64,000 nt of DNA, taken from Actibacterium pelagium. GTDB taxonomy: Bacteria > Pseudomonadota > Alphaproteobacteria > Rhodobacterales > Rhodobacteraceae. The notes under the pieces are model-generated. The model worked only from the letters and a program-made list of their open reading frames with translations. It was not told the origin of the DNA and made no database searches. The DNA lies in contig NZ_NSBU01000007.1 of NCBI RefSeq assembly GCF_002285415.1, positions 746,501-810,500 on the forward strand, written 5' to 3'. Shown here piece after piece: positions 16,885-25,948 of this stretch (its first letter is position 1; each line of letters begins with the position of its first letter). Position numbers and translations under genes: made by a program.

Positions 16885-17898
16885 ATGACCAACCAAGTTC
16901 TGTTGGATTGCCGAAATGTGTGGAAACTCTACGGCGCGCGAGCCGAAACAATTCTGCAAGAGAATGATTGTCCAGACCCAGAGGCGTTGAAAGCCGCAGG
17001 TGTCATCGGAGCAGTGCGCGCAGCCGATGTTCAGATCAATCGGGGCGAAATCTTTGTGATTATGGGCCTGTCTGGCTCGGGCAAATCCACATTGGTGCGG
17101 TGCCTGTCGCGACTGGTAGAACCCACCGCAGGCTCTATCCAATTTGACGGTATAGATCTGTTAAGCGCGTCAGATGCCGAGCTGATCGAGATCCGCCGCA
17201 AGAAAATGGGCATGGTCTTCCAGCAATTCGCCTTGTTGCCACACCTGACAGTTCTGGAAAACGTGGCGTTTCCGCTGGATGTTCAGGGTGTTGATCGCAA
17301 GACCCGCGAAGCGCGCGCCCGCGAGGTGGTTACGCTAGTTGGTTTGGAAGGGCGGGAAAACTATTATCCGCGCGAGCTTTCCGGGGGCCAGCAACAGCGC
17401 GTCGGTATCGCACGTTCTCTGGTTGTAGAGCCCGAACTGTGGTTTCTGGACGAACCCTTTTCCGCGCTTGATCCCCTGATCCGCCGTGAAATGCAGGACG
17501 AGTTCCTTCGTCTGCAGAACATGTTGAAGAAAACAATTGTCTTCATCACCCATGACTTTGACGAGGCGATCCGTCTGGCAGATCGGATTGCGGTGATGAA
17601 GGACGGGGCAATTGAACAAATCGCGGCGCCCGAGGAACTGGTGCTGAATCCGGCCACTGAATATGTGGCAGAGTTCACGCGACATGTGTCACGCGCGAAG
17701 GTCATCCGAGCCAAAACGATCATGTCGCCCGTGACGTCAGAGAGTTTCGCCGGAGAGGTCGACTGCCGTGCGACGGTTGAAAGCATTGCCGATCAGGTTG
17801 AGGCGGCCTCGGGGCCCGTACGGGTGCTCAATAACGGCGAAATAGTCGGCCAGATCGACAAACAGGCCGTGATCGACGTGCTTGTGGGGCGCAAGTGA
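16885..17898 (+). CDS. Glycine betaine/proline ABC transporter ATP-binding protein (ProV/OpuAA type)
   Basis: A 337-residue ABC ATPase. The N-terminus has the ~50-residue leader typical of ProV proteins before Walker A (GLSGSGKST, 61-69); the signature LSGGQQQR and Walker B LWFLDEP follow. The C-terminal ~60 residues look like a short CBS-type remnant rather than the tandem CBS pair of full-length ProV (about 400 residues), so osmosensing by this subunit is doubtful and a catabolic uptake role is more likely. Its stop overlaps the permease start (TGATG). Confidence 0.92.
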   Translation: MTNQVLLDCRNVWKLYGARAETILQENDCPDPEALKAAGVIGAVRAADVQINRGEIFVIMGLSGSGKSTLVRCLSRLVEPTAGSIQFDGIDLLSASDAELIEIRRKKMGMVFQQFALLPHLTVLENVAFPLDVQGVDRKTREARAREVVTLVGLEGRENYYPRELSGGQQQRVGIARSLVVEPELWFLDEPFSALDPLIRREMQDEFLRLQNMLKKTIVFITHDFDEAIRLADRIAVMKDGAIEQIAAPEELVLNPATEYVAEFTRHVSRAKVIRAKTIMSPVTSESFAGEVDCRATVESIADQVEAASGPVRVLNNGEIVGQIDKQAVIDVLVGRK

Positions 17899-19880
17899 TG
17901 CGTCGCTGGATCACATGGAGCACAGGGTTCTGGGTCGGGCTGTTCGCAGTCACCTGGCTGCTGTCTTCCTATTCGTTTCAACTCTACAAGGCCCTCGATG
18001 CGCGGTGGATCGTCAGGTTTCCGAAAGCCTACGAATTGCCGACCGAAAGCCGGATCAGCGCTTTGCTCGACTGGCTTGTCGACTCGGCCCATTTTGTTTT
18101 CTTCACCTTTCGGGACCTAACGCGCGCCATCGCGGCGCTGATCGAAATTCCTTATCAATTCTTGCGGAATCTGCTGATTGAAGGGTTCCAAAGCGGTCTT
18201 GGCGCAGAAGCAGTACAGATAGCGCCGTCCCTCAGCTGGATCGCGGTGATCGGGGTGGCGGTTTTGATCGCGCACTTTGCCAGAGACTTGAGCTTGGGCG
18301 CCCTGACAGGCGTTTGTTTCCTGTACCTTGCAGTTTTTGGGCAGTGGGCCAGTGCCATGGTCACAATGGCGTCGGTTCTGATCGCAGTGCCGATCGGTGC
18401 GGTGGGTGGATTGCTGCTTGGTATCGCTGCCTATCGTAGCCCGCTATTCGAAAAGCTCCTGCGGCCGTTTCTTGATCTTATGCAAACTGTTCCGGTTTTT
18501 GCATACCTCGTACCGGTCCTTATCTTGTTTGGTTTTGGCCCGGTTGCGGCTCTTGTGGCGACGGTCATTTACGCCATGCCGCCAATGGTGCGGGTGACAA
18601 TCGTTGCCCTCAAGGCGGTTCCTGAAGAAATCAAAGAAGCGGGGCGCATGGTGGGTTGCACCAGACATCAGATGATGTGGAAGGTGCTTGTACCCTCGGC
18701 CAGCCCGGCGCTGATGGTTGGCGTCAATCAGGTGATCATGTTGACCCTGAATATGGTGATCATTGCTTCGATGATCGGCGCCGGAGGTCTGGGGTTTGAT
18801 GTGCTGGCCAGCCTGCGTCGTCTGGATATCGGCGGTGGTATCGAAGCCGGACTAGCCATCGTCGTCATGGCAATAGCCCTGGACCGTGTCAGTCAGGCTT
18901 TTGCCTCGCGTGGTGTACATGAGCATCGCAGCGGGAGTTACCTGAAGCGCCACCCGTGGACATCCACTTCATTTGCGATCATCGTCGGTACCCTTCTTCT
19001 GGGCCAGTTCATTCCTGCTGTGCAGACCTATCCCAAAGACCTAACCATCACCACCGGGCCGTTCTGGACGGCCTCGATCGAGTGGATCAACGTCAACTTC
19101 TTCGATGCATTCGAAGCGATCAAACTTGTGGTCTTGCAAGGGCTGTTGCTGCCAGTCAAAAAGTTCTTCACAGGCATTCCTTGGGCGTGGGGGATCATCG
19201 CTACAGGGCTTTTCGCGTGGAAGCTTGCAGGCTGGCGCATGGGATTGATGGCCATGCTTTTCATGGCCTTTATTTCGGCCAGCGGCCTGTGGGGCAAAAC
19301 GATGGTCACGATCTATCTGTGCGGCGTATCCGTCTTTCTAGCATCACTGATCGGTATCCCGCTTGGCATCTGGGCGGCAGAACGTCCAAGAGCCGGCCGT
19401 GTCATTCTGGGTTTAATGGACACGCTGCAAACCCTTCCCAGTTTCGTATACCTCATCCCAGTGGTGATGTTGTTCCGCGTTGGCGACTTCAGCGCGATGA
19501 TTGCGGTTGTGCTTTACGCGCTTGCCCCGGCGGTGCGGTATGCTGCCTTCGGTCTTCGCGAGGTGCCGGCGCATCTGATTGAGGCCGGGCGGATGGCTGG
19601 CTGCACCCCGCGGCAAATCCTCTTTCGGATCAAACTTCCATTGGCGACCCCGCATCTTTTGCTGGGACTGAACCAGACCATCATGCTGGCGCTTTCGATG
19701 CTGGTGATCACCGCTCTCGTTGGTACTCGCGATCTGGGGCAAGAGGTTTATATCGCGTTGACCAAGGCGAATGCTGGTCAAGGCATCGTCGCGGGACTGT
19801 GTGTTGCGTTCATCGCGATCATCGCCGATCGCGTGGTACATGCAGCCGCCGACGGGCAACGTAGGAGGTTGGGATTGTGA
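17898..19880 (+). CDS. ABC transporter permease with two fused transmembrane domains
   Basis: A 660-residue membrane protein, about twice the length of ProW. Two complete permease domains lie in tandem, each with an EAA-type coupling loop: AGRMVGCTRHQMMWKV near residue 250 and AGRMAGCTPRQILFRI near residue 565. One polypeptide could therefore provide both membrane halves of the transporter. Start chosen at ATG 17898, which overlaps the ATPase stop; a GTG lies immediately before it. The 3' end overlaps the following kinase (GTGA). Function as a betaine-type importer follows from the ProX and ProV neighbours. Confidence 0.9.
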   Translation: MRRWITWSTGFWVGLFAVTWLLSSYSFQLYKALDARWIVRFPKAYELPTESRISALLDWLVDSAHFVFFTFRDLTRAIAALIEIPYQFLRNLLIEGFQSGLGAEAVQIAPSLSWIAVIGVAVLIAHFARDLSLGALTGVCFLYLAVFGQWASAMVTMASVLIAVPIGAVGGLLLGIAAYRSPLFEKLLRPFLDLMQTVPVFAYLVPVLILFGFGPVAALVATVIYAMPPMVRVTIVALKAVPEEIKEAGRMVGCTRHQMMWKVLVPSASPALMVGVNQVIMLTLNMVIIASMIGAGGLGFDVLASLRRLDIGGGIEAGLAIVVMAIALDRVSQAFASRGVHEHRSGSYLKRHPWTSTSFAIIVGTLLLGQFIPAVQTYPKDLTITTGPFWTASIEWINVNFFDAFEAIKLVVLQGLLLPVKKFFTGIPWAWGIIATGLFAWKLAGWRMGLMAMLFMAFISASGLWGKTMVTIYLCGVSVFLASLIGIPLGIWAAERPRAGRVILGLMDTLQTLPSFVYLIPVVMLFRVGDFSAMIAVVLYALAPAVRYAAFGLREVPAHLIEAGRMAGCTPRQILFRIKLPLATPHLLLGLNQTIMLALSMLVITALVGTRDLGQEVYIALTKANAGQGIVAGLCVAFIAIIADRVVHAAADGQRRRLGL

Positions 19881-20749
19881 ACAAAGCAATCGAACGTGCC
19901 GCTGGACTGTCCTGCTTCAAGGCGCCGACCGAAATCACGCCACTTGGTGGTGGGATTACCAATGTAAACTTGCGGGTTACGGACGGTGATGCCGACTATG
20001 TCGTGAGACTGGGTTCAGATATTCCCGAACACGGCGTTATGCGTTGGAACGAACTTTCGCTCAGCAAAGCGGCCTATGAACTAGGAGTGGCGCCCAAGGT
20101 CGTTCACCACGAACCCGGTGTTTTGGTTCTAGAATTCCTTAAGGCACGAACCTTCTCTGAAGACGATGTGCGTGACCCTGAAAACCTACCGCGTATCGTC
20201 GATCTTCTCATAAAGACACATCGGGGCCTTGGCGCGCATTTGACGTCGCCCGTACTGGCCTTCTGGCCCTATCAGGTCAACCAGACCTACATGACCAGAC
20301 TGATTGCCGAAGGCTCGCCCCATGTCAGCAAATTGCCAGAATTGAAGGCAGAGCAGGACAAACTGATTGTGGCCACCGGACCCGTGGAAATGGTCATTGG
20401 GCACAACGACCTTCTTGCTGCCAACATTCTGGATGATGGCAGGCAACTTTGGCTGATCGATTGGGAATATGGCGGGTACAACACGCCGCTGTTCGATCTG
20501 GCCGGTCTCGCCAGCAACAACGGACTGTCAGAAGAACAGGAGCGCGAAATGCTGACCCAGTATTTCGGCAGCGATCCAAACAAGTTTTGGCGGTCCTACC
20601 AAGCCATGAAATGCGCGTCTCTGATGCGTGAGACCCTATGGTCGATGACTTCGGAACTGCATTCCGAACTTGATTTTGATTACGCCGCCTACACGGCCGA
20701 GAACTTCGACAGACTGCGAGCAGTCCTGTCCGACTTCCACAATACCTAA
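19877..20749 (+). CDS. Phosphotransferase, choline kinase-like (second copy)
   Basis: A 290-residue APH/choline kinase-fold enzyme, a diverged relative of the 307-residue kinase at 13956. The catalytic loop HNDLLAAN is at 176-183 (D178), the metal-binding DWEYGG starts at D195, and GGGITNVN near 24-31 is the phosphate loop. It starts with GTG overlapping the permease stop, with GGAGG upstream, and ends 9 bases before the second FAD/GcvT gene. Position inside a betaine-type transporter operon suggests that the imported compound or a breakdown product is phosphorylated. Substrate unknown. Confidence 0.85.
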   Translation: MNKAIERAAGLSCFKAPTEITPLGGGITNVNLRVTDGDADYVVRLGSDIPEHGVMRWNELSLSKAAYELGVAPKVVHHEPGVLVLEFLKARTFSEDDVRDPENLPRIVDLLIKTHRGLGAHLTSPVLAFWPYQVNQTYMTRLIAEGSPHVSKLPELKAEQDKLIVATGPVEMVIGHNDLLAANILDDGRQLWLIDWEYGGYNTPLFDLAGLASNNGLSEEQEREMLTQYFGSDPNKFWRSYQAMKCASLMRETLWSMTSELHSELDFDYAAYTAENFDRLRAVLSDFHNT

Positions 20750-20758
20750 GAGAGTGAC

Positions 20759-23191
20759 ATGAGCCTGCCTTCTTCTTCGAAAATCATCATTATCGGCGGC
20801 GGTATCATCGGCTGTTCGACCGCCTATCACTTGGCTCAGATGGGCCACGAGGTGCTGCTGCTGGAGAAGGCTGGACTGACCTCTGGATCAACTTGGCACG
20901 CCGCCGGGCTGGTAGGGCAGTTGCGCTCGAATGCCAATGTCACACAGCTACTTGGGTATTCGATCGAACTGTACAATCGACTTGAGGAAGAAACCGGCTT
21001 GGCAACAGGCTGGAAGATGAACGGTGGCCTGCGACTGGCCTGTAACCAAGAGCGCTGGACCGAAGTCAAACGCCAAGCCACCACGGCCCATTCCTTTGGT
21101 CTGGACATGCAGCTTCTGACTCCACAGGAGGCACAAGATCTTTGGCCGCTGATGGATATCTCCGACATTGTCGGCGCGGCTTTCCTGCCGACAGATGGTC
21201 AGGCCAGCCCATCGGACATCACGCAAGCCTTGGCGCGTGGTGCGCGTAACGGCGGGGCGAAGTTGGTTGAGAATTGCCCGGTTACCGAGATTTTGACCGA
21301 GAAAGGCAAGCTTGTCGGTGTGCGCACGCCTCAGGGGGACGTGAGCTGTGAGAAACTGGTCTTGTGCTGTGGTCAATGGACGCGCGATCTGGCGGCAACG
21401 ATCGGCGTGACCGTGCCTTTGGTATCGGTCGAACACCAATACATGATCACAGAGCCTTTCGGCGTGCCTTCCGATTTGCCGACCCTGCGCGACCCTGACC
21501 GGCTGACCTATTACAAGGAAGAAGTCGGCGGGTTGGTTATGGGCGGCTACGAGCCCAACGGCATTCCCTGGGCCGAAAAAGGGATTCCCGATCCCTTCGA
21601 TTTCCAGCTACTGGAATCCAACTTTGACCATTTCGAACAACTCGTCGAACTTGCCCTGCCGCGGGTGCCCAAGCTGGCCGATGCAGGCGTTAAACAGCTT
21701 TTGAACGGACCTGAAAGCTTTACGCCAGATGGCAATTTCATTCTGGGCGAGGCGCCAGAAATGGCCAACGTCTTTATCGGCGCGGGGTTCAACGCTTTTG
21801 GTATCGCATCTGGCGGTGGTGCAGGCATGGCACTGGCAGAGTGGGTGGCGAAAGGCGCGCCGCCCTATGATCTTTGGCCAGTCGACATTCGTCGCTTTGG
21901 CCGGCCGCATACCGATACGGATTGGGTTCGCGCGCGAACGCTTGAAGCCTATGGCAAGCACTACACCATGGCGTGGCCCTCGGAAGAGCATCAGAGTGGG
22001 CGGCCCTGTCGGCGTTCTCCTCTCTACTCAACCCTAAAGGAATCCGGTGCGGTTTTCGGCGAAAAACTTGGTTGGGAACGTCCCAATTGGTTTGCTGAGG
22101 CCGGGGAAGAGGCCCGTGATATTTACACCTTCGAGCGTCCCAACTGGCATGGTCCGGTCGGCCGGGAACACACCGCTGCGCGAGAGTCTGCGGTTCTGTT
22201 CGATCAGACATCCTTCGCGAAATTCATTCTCACCGGACCGGATGCCGAAGCGGCGTTACAGTATATTGCTTCCAATCGTGTCGACAAACCGGTCGGCTCG
22301 ATCATCTATACCCAGATGCTGAACGATCATGGTGGCATCGAGTGCGACCTGACATGTGTGCGCACGCGAGAAGACGAATATTACATCGTGACCGGCACGG
22401 GGTATGCCACCCATGACTTTGACTGGATCAAGCGCAACATTCCCCAGGGGATGAATGCAGAACTTGTGGACGTGACCTCGTCGAACGCTGTTCTTTCGCT
22501 GTTTGGACCGAAGGCGCGCGACATCCTTCAAGCTGTCACCAATGACGATGTTTCCGATGGGAGCCACCCGTTTGGTCGTGCGCATCGCATCGGGATCGCC
22601 GGATGTCCTGTTCTTGCGATGAGGATCACCTATGTCGGTGAACTCGGCTGGGAGCTGCACTTGCCCGCGGAATATGCGCAAACTGTCTATGACGCGCTTC
22701 ATACTGCAGGGGCGCCGCTTGGTCTGCGCAATGCAGGTTACCGCGCGATCGAAACCCTAAGGCTAGAGAAAGGGTATCGCGCTTGGGGGTCAGACATCGG
22801 ACCTGATCACACGCCGGACGAAGCTGGTCTTGGCTGGGCCGTCAAGATGAAGTCAAATATCCCGTTCCGGGGTCGTGACGCCGTGGCCAAGCAACGTAAG
22901 GACGGCATCAAGAAGATCATGGCAACCTTTACAACGGACCCGGATGTGATCCTGTCGGGCCGGGAAACAATCTACCGAAATGGAAAACGCTGTGGCTGGC
23001 TAAGCTCGGCGGGCTTTGGTCATACCATCGGAAAATCCATCGGTATGGGCTATGTGCGCAGCGAAACGCCGATTGATCGCGACTATGTTTTGTCAGGCAA
23101 GTACGAATTGGAGGTCGCGACCGTGCGAGTTCCGGCCGATGTGAGTGTTGCGCCGTTGTATGACCCGAAAATGGAAAAAGTGAAGGTCTGA
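20759..23191 (+). CDS. FAD-dependent oxidoreductase/GcvT fusion (second copy, dimethylglycine dehydrogenase family)
   Basis: An 810-residue paralogue of the enzyme at 11529, with the same order: FAD domain (GGGIIG 13-18; WHAAGL 46-51, H47 the likely covalent FAD site) and a C-terminal GcvT-like folate domain from about residue 430. It would oxidatively demethylate an N-methylated substrate and hand the carbon to THF. It is the last gene of the transporter-kinase-demethylase operon. The two copies differ through much of the FAD domain, which suggests successive or different N-methyl substrates rather than redundancy. Confidence 0.9.
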   Translation: MSLPSSSKIIIIGGGIIGCSTAYHLAQMGHEVLLLEKAGLTSGSTWHAAGLVGQLRSNANVTQLLGYSIELYNRLEEETGLATGWKMNGGLRLACNQERWTEVKRQATTAHSFGLDMQLLTPQEAQDLWPLMDISDIVGAAFLPTDGQASPSDITQALARGARNGGAKLVENCPVTEILTEKGKLVGVRTPQGDVSCEKLVLCCGQWTRDLAATIGVTVPLVSVEHQYMITEPFGVPSDLPTLRDPDRLTYYKEEVGGLVMGGYEPNGIPWAEKGIPDPFDFQLLESNFDHFEQLVELALPRVPKLADAGVKQLLNGPESFTPDGNFILGEAPEMANVFIGAGFNAFGIASGGGAGMALAEWVAKGAPPYDLWPVDIRRFGRPHTDTDWVRARTLEAYGKHYTMAWPSEEHQSGRPCRRSPLYSTLKESGAVFGEKLGWERPNWFAEAGEEARDIYTFERPNWHGPVGREHTAARESAVLFDQTSFAKFILTGPDAEAALQYIASNRVDKPVGSIIYTQMLNDHGGIECDLTCVRTREDEYYIVTGTGYATHDFDWIKRNIPQGMNAELVDVTSSNAVLSLFGPKARDILQAVTNDDVSDGSHPFGRAHRIGIAGCPVLAMRITYVGELGWELHLPAEYAQTVYDALHTAGAPLGLRNAGYRAIETLRLEKGYRAWGSDIGPDHTPDEAGLGWAVKMKSNIPFRGRDAVAKQRKDGIKKIMATFTTDPDVILSGRETIYRNGKRCGWLSSAGFGHTIGKSIGMGYVRSETPIDRDYVLSGKYELEVATVRVPADVSVAPLYDPKMEKVKV

Positions 23192-23283
23192 AAATGGTCG
23201 CGTTTGAATAACTCGACTTTGATTGGGCAGGGCGCTGTTTAGCGTCCTGCGATGCCTAAGCCCATCCCTTAGGGGTGCCATAA

Positions 23284-23324
23284 AACGAGAATCAAGATTC
23301 TCGTTCGCGGCGCGGATATCCGCG
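23284..23324. other. Paired palindromes between convergent genes
   Basis: A perfect 10-bp inverted repeat with a 2-nt centre (AACGAGAATC / GATTCTCGTT, 23284-23305) is followed by a perfect 14-bp palindrome (23311-23324, centred on GATATC). A weaker CCTAAG/CTTAGG stem lies at about 23256-23274. They sit between the convergent demethylase and AraC genes, so a structured bidirectional 3'-end region is likely, but T-tracts are lacking. Confidence 0.45.
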
Positions 23325-23372
23325 AATTGGCGGTCCGGTGGTTTCCTTCTCAAGTGGAATTTCCCTGACGGT

Positions 23373-24242
23373 CTAGGGCCAGTCCGCAAAGTTCAAGGCA
23401 GGCGTCTCTTTCTGCTGCAATTGCTGGGCAAGATTGTCCCTGAACATACGCGGAGACTCAGCGCTTGCGGATTTGAAATACTTACTGAAGTGCGCGGGAT
23501 CACGAAAACCAAGCCTGTCAGAGATTTCCTTGATAGAGATCGAAGAGCGCGCCAGCATCATTTGCGCTTCGTAGATCGTACGGTCCCTAATCAGGACGCT
23601 TGGTGATTTGCTCAATTTCTCTGTGCAAAGGTCGTGCAATCTGTCCGGGCTTATGCCCAGTTCAGATGCGTATTGGGCAACGGTCCAACGGTCACGAAAG
23701 CGGTTTTCCAGCAACTGCCGGAACCGCAGAAGCAAATTGCTTCCTCTGTCCGATACGTGCTGTGGCATAACCGTTTCGGGGATATTGCGCAGTAGCATCC
23801 CGAAAATCATTTTCAGGCTGGCCTCAATCATCGTCTGCTGGCCGGGTGCCTCTTGGCGCGCCTCTGTCTGAATTGTGTCAAAGGCTCTTTCTGCCTGCTC
23901 AACCATGCCACCTTTGTCGAGCAATTGACTGACGGCAGGGCGTTCCAACACTCGGCGAATGTCGGCGGAATCTGGACCCCGGCCAATAGATGTCAGCACG
24001 ACTTGCTCTGGGATGGTGCAGATCACCGCTTCGCCCCCCGCCTGGATGCGAAAGGTTCTTTCCTTGTCCACCGGCGCGAGGAAAATGGACACGGGGGCAA
24101 GTGCCAAAGTCTCGTGCGCGTCTTCGATGTGCGCCGTTCCGGAAACGAGCAATGCCCCGGTCCAATGGCGTTCACTTTCAGACGGCGATGTCGACCAAAC
24201 TCGTTCTCGAATCGTCGGCTCGATTTTTTCGGCTCTTAGCAA
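23373..24242 (-). CDS. AraC-family transcriptional regulator
   Basis: The C-terminal domain (about the last 100 residues) has the double HTH of AraC/XylS proteins, with the second-helix signature SDRLGFRDPAHFSKYFK. The N-terminal part resembles a cupin-type ligand domain. The frame stays open up to 24431, but bases beyond about 24245 read as AT-rich, poorly used codons and resemble promoter DNA. I therefore place the start at TTG 24242 (289 residues); ATG 24389 is an alternative. It diverges from the aldehyde dehydrogenase/Liv operon and is its probable activator. Aromatic-compound sensing is inference from the operon content. Confidence 0.8.
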   Translation of the reverse strand: MLRAEKIEPTIRERVWSTSPSESERHWTGALLVSGTAHIEDAHETLALAPVSIFLAPVDKERTFRIQAGGEAVICTIPEQVVLTSIGRGPDSADIRRVLERPAVSQLLDKGGMVEQAERAFDTIQTEARQEAPGQQTMIEASLKMIFGMLLRNIPETVMPQHVSDRGSNLLLRFRQLLENRFRDRWTVAQYASELGISPDRLHDLCTEKLSKSPSVLIRDRTIYEAQMMLARSSISIKEISDRLGFRDPAHFSKYFKSASAESPRMFRDNLAQQLQQKETPALNFADWP

Positions 24243-24320
24243 ATTTGTCGGCTTTCTAGATACAAACGCTGATTTTTTCCGAAAATATACAATCAAATTC
24301 CATAAATATACATGTATTTG

Positions 24321-24335
24321 CGAGCGTTTTGCTCG
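24321..24335. promoter_or_regulatory. Inverted repeat in the araC-aldehyde dehydrogenase divergent region
   Basis: CGAGC and GCTCG face each other across GTTTT, adjacent to the palindrome ATACATGTAT at 24308-24317, in the AT-rich region upstream of the long catabolic operon. Candidate operator for the AraC-type or another regulator. Confidence 0.35.
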
Positions 24336-24365
24336 TTTCAATATATGACGGGAGGAACGGTCTGC

Positions 24366-24440
24366 ATGAACCGCACAAATCATATGCATATTTCGACGTG
24401 TCGGAATCTGTTCAACGGGATGTTGCTTCAAGATGTATGA
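24366..24440 (+). CDS. Possible 24-codon leader ORF overlapping the aldehyde dehydrogenase start
   Basis: ATG 24366 lies about 9 bases after GGGAGG, the only good Shine-Dalgarno in the region. The ORF encodes 24 residues (MNRTNHMHIST...) and ends at TGA 24438-24440, overlapping the aldehyde dehydrogenase ATG (24433) in another frame. The downstream gene has only a weak ribosome site of its own, so translational coupling through this leader is plausible. The peptide has no run of a single amino acid that would mark a classical attenuator. No protein evidence; could be fortuitous. Confidence 0.4.
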   Translation: MNRTNHMHISTCRNLFNGMLLQDV

Positions 24441-25884
24441 AGCACAGTTGATCGTTGGCGGTAAGAAGGTCGATGCGCGTGATAAGTCGACTTATCAGTT
24501 GATGTCTTCCACTTTGGAAGGCCCATCAACAGTCGCTGCTGCCGCGACAGTTCGGGACGCTAAAAATGCGGCCAACGCAGCTGCGGCCGCGTTCCCGGCA
24601 TGGTCAGTGACACCTGATGAGGAACGCGCAGCGGTTCTTAGCAAGGCGGCCGATACGATCGAAGCTCGCGCAGATGATTTCGTGGCCGTCATGGCCAGCG
24701 AAACGGGTTCGACCGAGGCATGGGCGCGCTTCAATTGCAAAATCGCCGCCAACGTTTTGCGGCACGCCGCGTCCCAATGTGGATATGAGCGTCATGTCGT
24801 GCGCGAGGGCGGGGACCCGCATGTGTCCTCATATCTGGTACGCCAACCGGCCGGGGTTGTTCTTGGAATTGCCCCTTGGAACGCGCCGATCGTTCTGGCG
24901 ACCCGTGCGGTGGCAATCCCGCTTGCGGTTGGAAACACAGTTGTTCTGAAGGCGTCCGAGAGATGCCCGAAAACCCATTCGATGGTCATAGAGGCGATTA
25001 ACGAGGCAGGGGCCGTTCCTGGCGCCGCCAATCTGGTGACCAATGCACCCGATCTTGCCTCTGAAGTAACCGAGGCCATCATCGCACACGCCGCCGTTCG
25101 GCGGGTGAACTTCACAGGGTCCACCCGGGTCGGTCGTCACGTGGCCGAAACCTGTGCACGCCATCTGAAGCCCGTGGTTCTGGAACTTAGCGGCAAGGCG
25201 GGCGTCATCGTACTGAACGACGCTGATACCGACCGGGCTGTTAATGCCGCCGTTTTCGGTGCCTTTTTCAATCAAGGCCAGATCTGCATGTCGACAGAGC
25301 GTGTGATCATCGACGATCAGTTGGCGGATGACTTCGCCGAAAAGCTTGTCCAACGCACCAGTGAGCTAAGCGTTGGTGACCCTAATACTCAACGCGTGAA
25401 CGTGGGCCCGATGATTTCAGCGGACGCCGCCATTCGTGCGGGCAACCTGATCGAAGACGCGGTTTCCAAAGGGGCGCAGCTTCTGACCGGTGGGGCGATT
25501 TCAAAGTCCACAATGGAACCCGCGGTTTTGGATCACGTCGACAGTTCGATGCGTATTTATCACGAAGAAAGCTTTGGTCCGGTGTTGTCGATAATCCGTG
25601 TTCGCAGCGAGGACGAAGCCATCACCGTGGCCAATGACACCGACTATGCACTTGCCGCGTCTGTTTTCAGCGAAGACATCGCGCGTGCGCAGAAGGTCGC
25701 CGCGCAGCTTGAATGCGGCGTGTGTCAAATCAACGGGCCAACGGTTTACGACGATCCAAGGATGCCCTTCGGAGGCCTAAGAGCAAGCGGTTACGGAAAA
25801 CTAGGTGGCGTCGAGTCCATCGACGAGTTTACCGAACTCCGCTGGATCGGAATTCACGAAAAAGAGGGCGAGCATTTCTTGTGA
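24433..25884 (+). CDS. Aldehyde dehydrogenase (first gene of Liv operon)
   Basis: A 483-residue ALDH-superfamily enzyme. APWN is at 147-150, the general base is E251 and the catalytic cysteine C285 in NQGQICMS. The usual ELGGK reads ELSGK here. It resembles salicylaldehyde/vanillin/benzaldehyde-type dehydrogenases in layout and probably oxidises an aromatic aldehyde to its acid with NAD(P). No in-frame start codon exists upstream before a stop at 24367. The branched-chain-type ABC operon follows after 64 bases. Specific substrate unproven. Confidence 0.9.
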   Translation: MYEAQLIVGGKKVDARDKSTYQLMSSTLEGPSTVAAAATVRDAKNAANAAAAAFPAWSVTPDEERAAVLSKAADTIEARADDFVAVMASETGSTEAWARFNCKIAANVLRHAASQCGYERHVVREGGDPHVSSYLVRQPAGVVLGIAPWNAPIVLATRAVAIPLAVGNTVVLKASERCPKTHSMVIEAINEAGAVPGAANLVTNAPDLASEVTEAIIAHAAVRRVNFTGSTRVGRHVAETCARHLKPVVLELSGKAGVIVLNDADTDRAVNAAVFGAFFNQGQICMSTERVIIDDQLADDFAEKLVQRTSELSVGDPNTQRVNVGPMISADAAIRAGNLIEDAVSKGAQLLTGGAISKSTMEPAVLDHVDSSMRIYHEESFGPVLSIIRVRSEDEAITVANDTDYALAASVFSEDIARAQKVAAQLECGVCQINGPTVYDDPRMPFGGLRASGYGKLGGVESIDEFTELRWIGIHEKEGEHFL

Positions 25885-25948
25885 TTACTCTGCCGAAGGC
25901 GCGGAACAGCGGCTCGGCCAATCTGCAGAAAGACAACGGGAGAATGTA

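Noticed and set aside
15871-17142. Open frame of 423 codons on the minus strand
   Set aside because: Antisense to the ProX-like gene, the intergenic hairpin and the start of the ATPase gene; a shadow of GC-rich coding sequence.
24243-24431. N-terminal extension of the AraC regulator up to TTG 24431
   Set aside because: The extension uses AT-rich, atypical codons, overlaps the likely promoter and leader of the divergent operon, and adds no recognisable domain.
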